Positions 27,820 to 36,613 of a stretch of 64,000 nucleotides of DNA are shown piece by piece. Under the pieces are notes generated by a model. That model did not search any database. It was not told the origin of the DNA and saw only the letters and a program-made list of their open reading frames with translations. Each line of letters begins with the position of its first letter. The first letter of the stretch is position 1. The DNA is from Variovorax paradoxus (GTDB lineage: Bacteria; Pseudomonadota; Gammaproteobacteria; Burkholderiales; Burkholderiaceae_C): NCBI RefSeq assembly GCF_009498455.1, contig NZ_CP045644.1, positions 2,669,001-2,733,000 of the forward strand. The letters run 5' to 3'. Position numbers and translations under genes: made by a program.

Positions 27820-28641
27820 TCAGTCCGCGCGCAGCGTGCCGCCGGGCGGCGTGTGCAGCACCGCCGACAGCAAGGTGCGGGTGTACGGGTGCTGTGCGTG
27901 GTGGAACAGATCGGCCGGCGGTCCCTGCTCCACGATCTGGCCCTTGAACATCACGCACACGTCGTCGCACAGGTGGTTGACCACCGCGAGGTCGTGGCTG
28001 ATGAGCAGGTAGCTGATGCCGAACTGCTGCTGCAGGTCCTGCATGAGGTTGAGCACCTGGGCCTGCACGGACACGTCGAGCGCGCTCACGGGCTCGTCGG
28101 CCACGATGAGCTTGGGGCGCGTGATGAGCGCACGTGCGATGGCGATGCGCTGGCGTTGGCCGCCCGAGAACTCGTGCGGGTACTTGTCGAGGTCGGTGGT
28201 GCGCAGGCCTACGGCAGCGAGCGCTTCCGATGCGCGCTCGCGCTGTTCGGCACGGCTGGTTTGCGCGAGTGCTTCGAGCGGTTCGGCGACGATGCGTGCG
28301 ACGGTCTGGCGCGGGTCGAGCGAGCCGTAGGGGTCTTGGAACACCATCTGGAAGTCGCGCCGCGCGGTGCGCAGGTCGGCCTTCGACAGCGTGTGCAGGT
28401 TGCGGCCTTCGAGCGCGACGCTGCCCGAGGTCGGCGTGTCCAGCGCCATCACGAGGCGCGCGATGGTCGACTTGCCCGAACCCGATTCACCGACGATGCC
28501 CAGGCTCTTGCCGGCCTGCACCTCGAAGCTCACGCCGTTGAGCGCCTTTACGGTGGGCGGAGGGCCGAAGAGCTTTTCGCGCGGCAATGCGTAGTGCCGC
28601 ACGAGGTCGGTCACCTGCAACAGCGGGGGCGATGAATTCAT
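27820..28641 (-). CDS. ABC transporter ATPase, DppF-like
   Basis: ATPase of 273 residues for the peptide ABC transporter. It has the Walker A motif GESGSGKST, the Q-loop FQDPYGSLDPRQ, the ABC signature SGGQRQRIAIARAL, Walker B LIVADEPVSALD and the switch histidine in LISHDLAVV. The C-terminal HPYTRTLLSAV is typical of DppF/OppF. Its ATG overlaps the stop of the DppD-like gene. It drives import by hydrolysing ATP with DppD. Confidence 0.93.
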   Translation of the reverse strand: MNSSPPLLQVTDLVRHYALPREKLFGPPPTVKALNGVSFEVQAGKSLGIVGESGSGKSTIARLVMALDTPTSGSVALEGRNLHTLSKADLRTARRDFQMVFQDPYGSLDPRQTVARIVAEPLEALAQTSRAEQRERASEALAAVGLRTTDLDKYPHEFSGGQRQRIAIARALITRPKLIVADEPVSALDVSVQAQVLNLMQDLQQQFGISYLLISHDLAVVNHLCDDVCVMFKGQIVEQGPPADLFHHAQHPYTRTLLSAVLHTPPGGTLRAD

Positions 28642-29627
28642 GGTGCGACGGCTTGTTCGGCCGCAATTTCTTCGAGGCGGATGCAGCGCACCGCATGGTC
28701 CGGCGGCAGCACCGTGGCGGACGGCCGCGTGGCGTGGCAGGCATCCACCGTGTACGCGCAGCGGCCCGCGAACGGGCAGCCCGGCGGCAGGTCGACCAGC
28801 TCGGGCACGCTGCCGCGGATGGTCGCCAGGCGCAGGCCGCGTGGTGCGCCGATGGCGGGGCGCGCGGCGAAGAGGCCCTGGGTGTAGGGGTGGGCGCGCT
28901 TGGCGAACACGGCATCGGTCGGGCCGCTCTCGACCACGCTGCCGCCGTACATCACGAGCATCTTCGAGACTGTCTGCGAGATCACGCCGAGGTCGTGCGA
29001 GATGAGGATCAGCGCCATGCCGCGCTCGGCCACAAGGCCCTGAATGAGCTCGAGGATCTGCTTCTGGATCGTCACGTCGAGCGCGGTGGTGGGCTCGTCG
29101 GCAATCAGCAGGTCGGGCCCGCAGGCCAGCGCCATCGCGATGCCGATGCGCTGGCGCTGCCCACCGGAGAACTGGTGCGGATACGCGTCGAGGCGCGAGG
29201 CGGCATCGGGAATGCCGACGCGGTCGAGCAGCGCGAGCACCTCCTTGCGCGCCTGCGCCTTCGACAGGCCGCGGTGCAGCCGCAGCGGCTCGCCGACCTG
29301 GCGCACGATGGTGTGCACCGGGTTCAGCGCTGTCATCGGCTCCTGGAAGATCATGCCGATGCGGTTGCCGCGGATCTGGCACATGTCCTTTTCATCGCGC
29401 CCGACCAGCTCGGTGCCATCGAAGCGGATGCTGCCTGTGACCTTCGCGGTGGACGGCAGCAGGCCCATGAGCGACATCACGGTGATCGACTTGCCGCAGC
29501 CCGATTCGCCGACGATGCCCAGCGTTTCGCCGCGTTCCAGCGAGAAGGAGATGCCGCGCACGGCTTCGGCCGGGCCGCGTTGCGTCTGCAGGCCGATGTG
29601 GAGGTCGTTGACTTTGAGAAGTGCCAT
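28638..29627 (-). CDS. ABC transporter ATPase, DppD-like
   Basis: Second ATPase of the peptide transporter, 329 residues. It shows Walker A GESGCGKSITV, signature SGGQRQRIGIAMAL, Walker B LLIADEPTTALD and the switch LISHDLGVI. The C-terminal extension has the four-cysteine-type peptide-transporter tail LPPGCPFAGRCAYTVDACHATRP, which in relatives can hold an iron-sulfur cluster. The ATG at 29627 opens on the usual MALLKVNDLHIGL. It overlaps the dppF-like start by 4 bp. Confidence 0.93.
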   Translation of the reverse strand: MALLKVNDLHIGLQTQRGPAEAVRGISFSLERGETLGIVGESGCGKSITVMSLMGLLPSTAKVTGSIRFDGTELVGRDEKDMCQIRGNRIGMIFQEPMTALNPVHTIVRQVGEPLRLHRGLSKAQARKEVLALLDRVGIPDAASRLDAYPHQFSGGQRQRIGIAMALACGPDLLIADEPTTALDVTIQKQILELIQGLVAERGMALILISHDLGVISQTVSKMLVMYGGSVVESGPTDAVFAKRAHPYTQGLFAARPAIGAPRGLRLATIRGSVPELVDLPPGCPFAGRCAYTVDACHATRPSATVLPPDHAVRCIRLEEIAAEQAVAP

Positions 29628-29638
29628 GACGTGCTTGC

Positions 29639-30523
29639 TTACCTCGCGCGCGCCAGGCGCGGATCGAGCAGGTCGCGCAGGCCGTCGCCCATCAGGTTCA
29701 GGCCGAGCACCGCGAGGGCAATCGCCATGCCGGGGAAGACAGCCAGCAGCGGCTGTTGGAACATGAGGGTCTGGGCTTCGCTGAGCATGCGGCCCCATGA
29801 GGGCTGGGGCGGCTGCGTGCCGAGGCCGAGATACGACAGCGCCGCTTCGGCCAGGATCGCGATGGCGAAGCGGATCGTGATCTGCACGATCAGCACGGCC
29901 GAGATGTTGGGCAGCACGTGCTGCATCGTGATCGCGAAGCTGCCTTTGCCGCAGGCGCGTGCGGCAGCCACGTACTCGCGTGACCAGATCGCGTTGGCCG
30001 AGGCGCGTGTGATGCGCGCGAAGGTCGGGATGTTGTAGATGCCGATGGCGACGATGGCGTTGACGATGCCGGCGCCGAACACGGCGGTCATCATGATGGC
30101 CGAGAGGATGGCGGGGAAGGCGAGTGTGAAGTCCGACAGGCGCATCACCGCCTCTTCGACCCAGCCGCGCCTCGCCGCAGCGAGCAGGCCCAGCGCCGTA
30201 CCGACCACAAGGCCGATGCCCACGGCGATCACGCCCACGAGGATGGACGCACGCGCACCCACGAGCAGCAGCGAGGCCACGTCGCGTCCGAAGGCATCGG
30301 TGCCGAGCCAGTGCGTGGCCGAGGGGCCCTGCATCTTGTTCGCCATGTCCATCGCGTAGGGGGACCAGGGCGTCCAGACGAAGGAGATCAAGGCGGCCAG
30401 CAACAGCAGCAGCGCGAACACGCCGCCGATGACGAAGCTGCGGTGCTTGACCGCGCGGCGCCAGAAGCCGGGCGCGAGGGGCGCGGCAGAAGCGGGCGCC
30501 AGGGGAGAGAGAATGGCGCTCAT
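29639..30523 (-). CDS. ABC transporter permease, DppC-like
   Basis: Inner-membrane permease of 294 residues with about six transmembrane helices. The N-terminal segment HWLGTDAFGRDVASLLLVGARASI is the classical DppC/OppC signature. The EAA loop lies in the REYVAAARACGKGSF stretch. It pairs with DppB to form the channel. It overlaps the dppB-like stop by 4 bp. Confidence 0.93.
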   Translation of the reverse strand: MSAILSPLAPASAAPLAPGFWRRAVKHRSFVIGGVFALLLLLAALISFVWTPWSPYAMDMANKMQGPSATHWLGTDAFGRDVASLLLVGARASILVGVIAVGIGLVVGTALGLLAAARRGWVEEAVMRLSDFTLAFPAILSAIMMTAVFGAGIVNAIVAIGIYNIPTFARITRASANAIWSREYVAAARACGKGSFAITMQHVLPNISAVLIVQITIRFAIAILAEAALSYLGLGTQPPQPSWGRMLSEAQTLMFQQPLLAVFPGMAIALAVLGLNLMGDGLRDLLDPRLARAR

Positions 30524-31470
30524 ATGTCGCTCGCCTTGATGCGCGGGTCGATGACGGCATAGAGCACATCGACCACGAAGTTCACGATGACCACCATGGC
30601 CGCGAGCAGCATCACGCAGTTGCGCACCACGATCAGGTCACGGTTGCTGATGGCCTGGAAGATCAACCGGCCCAGGCCCGGCAGGTAGAACACGTTCTCC
30701 ACCACGATGGTGCCGGCCAGCAGCTCGGAGAACTGCATGCCCATGACGGTGATGACGGGGATCATCGCGTTGCGCAGCACGTGGGTCCACAGCACCATGC
30801 GCTGCGACACGCCCTTGGCGCGGGCCGTGCGAACGAAGTCTTCGCGCATCACCTCGAGCACGGCCGAGCGTGTGATGCGCGCGAGGATCGCCGCTTGCAC
30901 CACGGCCAGCGACAAGGCCGGCAACAGCAGCGATTTCAATCCCGCGAAGATGCCTTCGCCCCAGCCCTCGAAGCCACCAGCAGAAAACCACTGCAGCTGC
31001 ACCGAGAACACAAGGATCAGCAGGATCGCGAACCAGAAGTTGGGAATGGCGATGCCGACCTGGGCCATGCCCATGAGGCCGACGTCGCCGAGCTTGTTGT
31101 GGCGAGCGGCGGCGGTCACGCCCACGAGCAATGCGATGACGACTGTCAGGCTCATCGCCATCACGGCCAGCGGCACGGTGAGGGCCAGGCGCTCGAGGAT
31201 CAGGTCGATGACGGGCGAGCTGTAGGCGTAGGAGTCGCCGAGGTTGCCGGTGAGCATGCCGGCGATCCAGTGCCAGTAGCGGGTCCAGGCGGGCTGATCG
31301 AGGCCGAGCTTGGTGGCCAGGGCGGCGACGGCGTCGGGCGAGGCGTCGGGGCCCATGAGCATCTGCGCGGCATTGCCGGGCAGGATCTCGAGGACCAGGA
31401 AAACGATGACCGAGGCGCCGATCAGGGTGCCGATCAGCGTGGCGATGCGCTTGAATAGAAACAGACTCAT
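30520..31470 (-). CDS. ABC transporter permease, DppB-like
   Basis: Inner-membrane permease of 316 residues, first gene of the transporter set. It has six hydrophobic helices, the N-terminal LVLEILPGNAAQMLMGPDAS and the EAA loop REDFVRTARAKGVSQRMVL. The ATG at 31470 opens on the first helix (MSLFLFKRIATLIGTL). Its start lies 145 bp from the divergent ferredoxin gene, and the shared gap should hold the promoter of the whole set. Confidence 0.93.
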   Translation of the reverse strand: MSLFLFKRIATLIGTLIGASVIVFLVLEILPGNAAQMLMGPDASPDAVAALATKLGLDQPAWTRYWHWIAGMLTGNLGDSYAYSSPVIDLILERLALTVPLAVMAMSLTVVIALLVGVTAAARHNKLGDVGLMGMAQVGIAIPNFWFAILLILVFSVQLQWFSAGGFEGWGEGIFAGLKSLLLPALSLAVVQAAILARITRSAVLEVMREDFVRTARAKGVSQRMVLWTHVLRNAMIPVITVMGMQFSELLAGTIVVENVFYLPGLGRLIFQAISNRDLIVVRNCVMLLAAMVVIVNFVVDVLYAVIDPRIKASDI

Positions 31471-31552
31471 GGGGCGGGCCGCAGCATAACTGACTGGTGC
31501 AACAACCGTGCCTCGACTGTGAACTTTGTCGTTCCTCGCCGGACCGCCCTGA

Positions 31553-31918
<366 letters not shown>

Positions 31919-31924
31919 GCCGGG

Positions 31925-32428
31925 CTACTCCTTCTTCTTTTTCTTCTTGCTGGTTTCCTTCGGGGTTGCGTCGTCGGTCGATGGGCTGTTGAAGCGCGCG
32001 CTCGTCGGACGGGGCTCGGCCATGTGCTTGCGCTGGCGGACCTGGGCGGTCTTTTCGGCGGGCGTGAGCGGTTGCGCGTTCGTGGTGAAGCGCCCCGCAT
32101 CGAAGGTCGTGGCGCCGCCTTGACTGAGCGCCTCCCGCTCCATCGACTGGCGGCTGCGCGCCAGCCGGCCAGCGCTGCGTTCGTTGCGGCGCGCGGCGTC
32201 TTCCGACGCCTTGCGGTCCGCATCGTTGCGCCGGTCGTCCACCTTCACGGTCCGCCCACCCTCGCAGGGCTGGTCGGAATAGGTGTTGCCGCATCGCCAG
32301 GTCTGGGCTGAAGCGCCCATGGAAGCGGCGGACAGCGCGATCGCAAAAACAGCCATCACCCAGGTTGTTGCCGTCTTTGTTGCGGCTTCTTTTGTCTTCT
32401 TTTTCTTCGTCGTCGTTCTTCTTCTCAT
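31925..32428 (-). CDS. DUF4124-like exported protein with lysine tracts
   Basis: Protein of 167 residues. An unusually basic start (RRRTTTKKKKTK) precedes a hydrophobic segment ending near MGASAQTW, so it is exported or N-anchored. The mature part begins WRCGNTYSDQPCEGGRTV, the two-cysteine pattern of DUF4124 domains. A charged helix and a tail ending in six lysines follow. A GGGAGAG ribosome site precedes the ATG at 32428 by 8 bp. Function is unknown. The AAG/AAA-rich ends could be slippage-prone. Confidence 0.8.
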   Translation of the reverse strand: MRRRTTTKKKKTKEAATKTATTWVMAVFAIALSAASMGASAQTWRCGNTYSDQPCEGGRTVKVDDRRNDADRKASEDAARRNERSAGRLARSRQSMEREALSQGGATTFDAGRFTTNAQPLTPAEKTAQVRQRKHMAEPRPTSARFNSPSTDDATPKETSKKKKKKE

Positions 32429-32464
32429 TTTTAGTTCTCTCCCTCCCTGCACTCCCGTGGCCGG

Positions 32465-33100
32465 CTAGGTGGCGGCAGGCGTCGTGCCTCCGTCGCCGGG
32501 CTCCCGCCTCGGCGGCTTGGGCCGCGGCGGTTTGCTCGTGTGAATCATCAGCGTGGCTTTTTCCATCTCGCCGGCCACCAGGGCGGGGGCGGCATGCAAG
32601 GTGCGCACGATGGCGTCTTCAATGGCTTCGCGTTGCTCCTTGAGCGGCTTCTTGAGCACCCAGTTGACGACCTCCGACTTCACGCCGGGATGGCCGATGC
32701 CCAGGCGCAGGCGCCAGTAGTCGCCGGTGCCGAGCTGGGCGTGGATGTCGCGCAGGCCGTTGTGGCCCGCATGGCTGCCGCCGAACTTGAGCTTGGCCTG
32801 GCCGGGCACGACGTCGAGCTCGTCGTGCACCACGAGGATTTCTTCGGGTGCGATCTTGAAGAAGCGCGCCAGTGCGGCCACCGACTTGCCCGACAGGTTC
32901 ATGAAGGTCTGCGGCTCCAGCAGCCAGATGCTCTGGCCGCCGATGTTCGCGCGCGCCGCGAGGCCGTGGTAGCCGCGCTCGGGTGCGAGGTTGAGCTTCC
33001 AGTCGCGCGCGAGCGCGTCGATCCACCAGAAGCCGGCGTTGTGGCGCGTGGCTTCGTACTCAGGGCCCGGGTTTCCGAGGCCGACAAACAGCTTGATCAT
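32465..33100 (-). CDS. pth: Peptidyl-tRNA hydrolase
   Basis: Pth frees tRNA from peptidyl-tRNAs released by stalled ribosomes. The sequence starts [20 protein letters not shown]. It has N10, catalytic H20, N68 (FMNLSGKS) and D93 (VVHDELDV), all in place. It has 211 residues, with a basic, proline-rich C-terminal tail longer than in E. coli. The ATG at 33100 is chosen to match the conserved start. It follows rplY, an order common in bacteria. Confidence 0.97.
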   Translation of the reverse strand: MIKLFVGLGNPGPEYEATRHNAGFWWIDALARDWKLNLAPERGYHGLAARANIGGQSIWLLEPQTFMNLSGKSVAALARFFKIAPEEILVVHDELDVVPGQAKLKFGGSHAGHNGLRDIHAQLGTGDYWRLRLGIGHPGVKSEVVNWVLKKPLKEQREAIEDAIVRTLHAAPALVAGEMEKATLMIHTSKPPRPKPPRREPGDGGTTPAAT

Positions 33101-33132
33101 GGCGGGAATTATCTCGCCGCCCCACAAAGCAA

Positions 33133-33155
33133 AAGGCCCGCACGGGGCGGGCCTT
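33133..33155 (-). terminator. Terminator after rplY
   Basis: A 9-bp perfect GC-rich stem (AAGGCCCGC with GCGGGCCTT, 5-base loop) followed on the minus strand by TTTTGCTTT. It lies 26 bp past the rplY stop and before pth, so pth needs readthrough or its own promoter. Confidence 0.8.
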
Positions 33156-33181
33156 CTGTTGGCGGACGGAAAGAAAGAGGA

Positions 33182-33835
33182 TTACTTCTTCTTGGCCGTC
33201 TTGGCGGCGGGCTTGCCAGCGGCGGCAGCGCCTTCGGCAGCAGCGCCTTCGGCGGCAGGTGCCGGCTCTTCCGAGACCAGCGGCGGCACGGCCGACACGA
33301 TGACGGGGTTGGTCTTGCCGTGGCTCACGAACTTCACGCCCTTGGGCAGCTTGATGTCGTTGACGTGCAGCGTGGCGTTCTTCTTCAGGCCCGAGAGATC
33401 GATCTCGAGGAATTCAGGCAGATCGCTCGGCAGGCAGTTGATTTCCAGTTCGGTCATCACGTGGTTCACGAGGTTGTGATCCAGCTTGACGGCGTCGGAC
33501 TCTTCTTCACCCTTGAAGTGAAGCGGCACCTTCATGTTCATGCGGGTCTTGGCATCGACGCGTTGGAAGTCGATGTGTTGCACCAGCTGGCGGAACGGGT
33601 GGTATTGCACGTCGCGCAGCAGCACCTTGGTGACGGCGCCGGCGAGGTCCATTTCGAGGATCGACGAGTGGAAGGCTTCCTTCTTCAGGGCGTGCCACAG
33701 CGCGTTGTGATCGATTTCGATCAGTTGCGGCTGGGTGTCACCACCGTAGACGATGCCCGGGGTCTTGCCCGTGATGCGGAGACGGCGGCTCGCACCCGTG
33801 CCCTGCTTTGCGCGCTCATAAGCGACGAATTTCAT
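33182..33835 (-). CDS. rplY: 50S ribosomal protein L25/general stress protein Ctc
   Basis: Long form of L25 (Ctc type), 217 residues, that binds 5S rRNA. The N-terminal L25 domain starts [20 protein letters not shown], and a C-terminal beta domain ends near [12 protein letters not shown] tail of glutamate, alanine and lysine ([19 protein letters not shown]) follows. The ATG at 33835 has a GGAG ribosome site. It sits between prs and pth, the standard order. Confidence 0.97.
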   Translation of the reverse strand: MKFVAYERAKQGTGASRRLRITGKTPGIVYGGDTQPQLIEIDHNALWHALKKEAFHSSILEMDLAGAVTKVLLRDVQYHPFRQLVQHIDFQRVDAKTRMNMKVPLHFKGEEESDAVKLDHNLVNHVMTELEINCLPSDLPEFLEIDLSGLKKNATLHVNDIKLPKGVKFVSHGKTNPVIVSAVPPLVSEEPAPAAEGAAAEGAAAAGKPAAKTAKKK

Positions 33836-33886
33836 AACTAGCTCCTGTGAGAGTCCACCGCGACCAGTGCGACTCCGATTCAAAAA

Positions 33887-33903
33887 GGCCTCCGTAGGAG
33901 GCC
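33887..33903 (-). terminator. Terminator after prs
   Basis: Perfect 7-bp stem GGCCTCC/GGAGGCC with a 3-base loop, followed on the minus strand by TTTTTG. It lies just beyond the prs stop and before the rplY start. Confidence 0.8.
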
Positions 33904-33921
33904 CGCTTTTTCGCTCTCAGG

Positions 33922-34896
33922 TCAGAACAGGTTGTCCTGGTCCGAGAACAAACTCATCACCGACTCGCCCTTGGCAATGCGCTGGATCGTTTCGGCGATC
34001 AGCGGTGCCACGGAGAGTTGGCGGATCTTTCCGCACGCGACGGCCGCGTCGGAAAGAGGGATGGTGTTGGTGACGACCACTTCGTCCAGGGCGGTGCCCT
34101 TGGAGAGGCGTTCGATGGCCGGGCCCGAGAAGATCGGGTGCGTGCAGTAGGCGTACACGCTCTTGGCGCCGCGCTCCTTCAGCACTTCGGCCGCTTTGAC
34201 CAGTGTGCCGGCCGTGTCGATCATGTCGTCCATGATCACGCAGTTGCGGCCGTCGATCTCGCCGATCACGTTCATGACTTCGCTGACGTTGGCCTTCGGG
34301 CGGCGCTTGTCGATGATGGCGAGGTCGCAGTTCAGTTGCTTGGCCAGCGCGCGGGCGCGGACCACGCCGCCGACGTCGGGCGAGACCACGATCAGGTCTT
34401 CGTAATTCTTCTGGCGCAGGTCGCCCAGCAGCACGGGCGAGGCGTAGATGTTGTCGACCGGAATGTCGAAGAAGCCCTGGATCTGGTCGGCGTGCAGGTC
34501 CATCGTGAGCACGCGCTCGACGCCCACGGTTTCCAGCAGGTTGGCGACCACCTTGGCCGAGATCGGCACGCGGCTCGAGCGCGGGCGGCGGTCCTGGCGG
34601 GCGTAGCCGAAGTAGGGGATGACGGCGCTGATCCGCTCGGCCGAAGCGCGCTTGAGCGCGTCGACCATGATCAGCAGTTCCATCAGGTTTTCGTTGGTCG
34701 GTGCGCAGGTCGACTGCACCACGAACACATCGCGGGCTCGGACGTTCTGGTTGATCTCGACAGTGACTTCACCGTCGGAGAAGCGACCGACGCGTGCGGC
34801 GCCCAGCGAAGTGCCGAGGTTGTGCGCGATTTCTGCAGCAAGGCCGGGATTGGCGTTGCCGGTGAAAACCAAGAAGTCAGGTTGATTGGCCTGCAT
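33922..34896 (-). CDS. prs: Ribose-phosphate pyrophosphokinase
   Basis: Prs makes PRPP from ribose 5-phosphate and ATP. PRPP is used for nucleotides, histidine and NAD. Diagnostic segments are [40 protein letters not shown], the ribose-phosphate loop [14 protein letters not shown] and the C-terminal [13 protein letters not shown]. With the ATG at 34896 the protein has 324 residues, slightly longer than usual; an ATG at 34917 would add seven residues. It is the last member of the lolB-ispE-tRNA-Gln-prs group. Confidence 0.97.
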   Translation of the reverse strand: MQANQPDFLVFTGNANPGLAAEIAHNLGTSLGAARVGRFSDGEVTVEINQNVRARDVFVVQSTCAPTNENLMELLIMVDALKRASAERISAVIPYFGYARQDRRPRSSRVPISAKVVANLLETVGVERVLTMDLHADQIQGFFDIPVDNIYASPVLLGDLRQKNYEDLIVVSPDVGGVVRARALAKQLNCDLAIIDKRRPKANVSEVMNVIGEIDGRNCVIMDDMIDTAGTLVKAAEVLKERGAKSVYAYCTHPIFSGPAIERLSKGTALDEVVVTNTIPLSDAAVACGKIRQLSVAPLIAETIQRIAKGESVMSLFSDQDNLF

Positions 34897-34996
34897 GAGC
34901 GCGTCCGGGCAGTGCAAAGGGCTTGCGGGAAAGCCGCCAAAGGTTTCGAGTCGTGGCGGCCTGTGTGGGCTGCCGATTATTGCAGCCGGTGGACTG

Positions 34997-35027
34997 CAAA
35001 AGAAGCACTGCGGCCATCAGGCCGCAG
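34997..35027 (-). terminator. Terminator downstream of tRNA-Gln
   Basis: Perfect 8-bp stem CTGCGGCC/GGCCGCAG around a 4-base loop at 35008-35027, followed on the minus strand by TGCTTCTTTT. It lies 12 bp beyond the tRNA and before prs. Confidence 0.75.
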
Positions 35028-35038
35028 TTTGAGAGATT

Positions 35039-35115
35039 TGGCAGGGGAGAAAGGATTCGAACCTTTGCATGCTGGAATCAAAATCCAGTGCCTTAACCAA
35101 CTTGGCGACTCCCCT
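35039..35115 (-). tRNA. tRNA-Gln (anticodon TTG)
   Basis: A complete 77-nt cloverleaf with an encoded CCA. The acceptor pair is AGGGGAG/CTCCCCT, the D arm is GCC...GGC, the anticodon loop reads ATTTTGATT and the T arm is AAAGG-TTCGAAT-CCTTT. The anticodon TTG decodes CAA glutamine. It lies between ispE and prs. Confidence 0.95.
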
Positions 35116-35186
35116 ACACAGGTTGATGGTTTGCACCACCCACCGATATATGTCGCATCGAACCGCAGAGCGTTCCGATTATCTCT

Positions 35187-36068
35187 TCAGGCTGCCCATC
35201 CCCAGAGTGGATGAACCGCCAGATTGTCGCATTGGCGAACCTGCCATCCCCGGGGGGCTTCGAGCAGTTCCGCTTGCTGCGGCGATTGCGGCATTTTTGC
35301 GAACACCGAACTTCCGGAGCCGGTCATCCGGGCCTTCAATCCTTGCAGTCCGAGCCATTCGATGGCGTCGGTGACTGCGGGGCAAAGCCGTTGGGCAACC
35401 GGCTGCAGGTCGTTGTGACCGAAGTCGTAAACCTCGTCGCCGAGGTTTGTGGCTTCTAGCTGTTCGCTATCTGCAGCAAAGCCTGAGATTATAGCAACAG
35501 GAGTTGCCCGTTCCAGATCATCCGCAGAAAAAATTAATCGGGTATCGAGTCCCTCGGGGGGCTTGGCCACCACGAAGCGTGCAGGCGGCAAGTTTACCGG
35601 TGTGATTTCTTCGCCGATGCCCTCGACCCAGGCGTTGCGCCCGCCGAGGAAAAAAGGGACGTCCGCACCGAGCTTCAGCCCGATCTGCGCCAGGCGCGAC
35701 AGCGGCAGGTTCAGCTTCCAGAGGCGGTTGAGCGCGAGCAGGCAGGTGGCTGCATCCGACGAGCCCCCGCCCATGCCCGCCTGCGCCGGCACGTGCTTGG
35801 CAATGCCGATGTGCGCGCCTTGGCCGGGCGCAGCGTGCGCCTGCAGCGCGCGGGCTGCGCGCAGCACGAGGTCGTCGGCCGGCAACGGTGTGGTGAGGTC
35901 TTCGCGGCTGAGCTGGCCGTCGTGTCGCAGCTCGACGTGCAGCGTGTCGCACCAGTCGATCAGCATGAAGACCGACTGCAGCAGGTGATAGCCGTCGTCG
36001 CGCCGCCCGGTGATGTGCAGGAACAGGTTCAGTTTGGCCGGCGCAGGCAGGTCGTAGATCGCCTTCAT
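35187..36068 (-). CDS. ispE: 4-diphosphocytidyl-2-C-methyl-D-erythritol kinase
   Basis: IspE is a GHMP-family kinase in the MEP route to isoprenoids. The first segment PAPAKLNLFLHITGRRDDGYH and the glycine-rich ATP loop PAQAGMGGGSSDAATCL (about residue 95) are diagnostic. The MTGSGSSVFA C-terminal motif is also present. It has 293 residues, typical length. Its ATG overlaps the lolB stop (ATGA), as in many proteobacteria. Confidence 0.97.
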   Translation of the reverse strand: MKAIYDLPAPAKLNLFLHITGRRDDGYHLLQSVFMLIDWCDTLHVELRHDGQLSREDLTTPLPADDLVLRAARALQAHAAPGQGAHIGIAKHVPAQAGMGGGSSDAATCLLALNRLWKLNLPLSRLAQIGLKLGADVPFFLGGRNAWVEGIGEEITPVNLPPARFVVAKPPEGLDTRLIFSADDLERATPVAIISGFAADSEQLEATNLGDEVYDFGHNDLQPVAQRLCPAVTDAIEWLGLQGLKARMTGSGSSVFAKMPQSPQQAELLEAPRGWQVRQCDNLAVHPLWGWAA

Positions 36069-36613
36069 GCGCGTTCGAAGACGATGCGCAGGTCGGCTCG
36101 GGGCGCGGGGGATTCGCGCGTGGCCTGCAGGCGGCCGTTCGACAGCTGGCCCAAGTCGGCGCGCCAGCCGGGCACGGGGTCGGCGCGGCCGTCGAGCCAG
36201 CCGAACAGCGCGCCGACCGGAATGGCGGCGCCCGTGGCGGCTTCGATCAGCGCGTCGACGGAGTCGTAGCGGCGGGTGTCGCTGCCGTTCTTCAGCAGGG
36301 CCTCACCCGGCGCCCAGTGCAGTTGGGCGAGCGTGCTGCCGATGGGCGTGGTCAGTGTCAGGTCGCCGGTTTCGGCCGAGCCGCGCAGCTCGAACAGGGC
36401 GGCAAAAGTCTGGACCGGTTCGCTGTCGATGCGCAGCGACATGCGCCCGCTCCAACTGGCCGAAGGCCGCCCGGGAGCGGCTGCGGAGCCGCCCGAGAGC
36501 TGGGCACAGCCCGTCAGCCACAGCAGCAATGCGCCGCCGCCCGCGCCAAGCGCCGCGCGGCGGGTGAAGGCCTCATCGCCCCGCGTGGGAGCCGTGTGCG
36601 TGATCGATGCCAT
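36065..36613 (-). CDS. lolB: Outer-membrane lipoprotein LolB
   Basis: LolB receives lipoproteins from LolA and inserts them in the outer membrane. The protein has 182 residues, shorter than in E. coli. The N-terminus has a hydrophobic run ending in the lipobox LTGC (cysteine 36) with a preceding RR pair, so Tat transport is possible. The domain keeps WSGRMSLRIDSEPVQTF, PIGSTLAQLHWAPGEALL and a tail LRIVFERA. Weak conservation is normal for LolB. The lolB-ispE context confirms the assignment. Confidence 0.9.
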   Translation of the reverse strand: MASITHTAPTRGDEAFTRRAALGAGGGALLLWLTGCAQLSGGSAAAPGRPSASWSGRMSLRIDSEPVQTFAALFELRGSAETGDLTLTTPIGSTLAQLHWAPGEALLKNGSDTRRYDSVDALIEAATGAAIPVGALFGWLDGRADPVPGWRADLGQLSNGRLQATRESPAPRADLRIVFERA

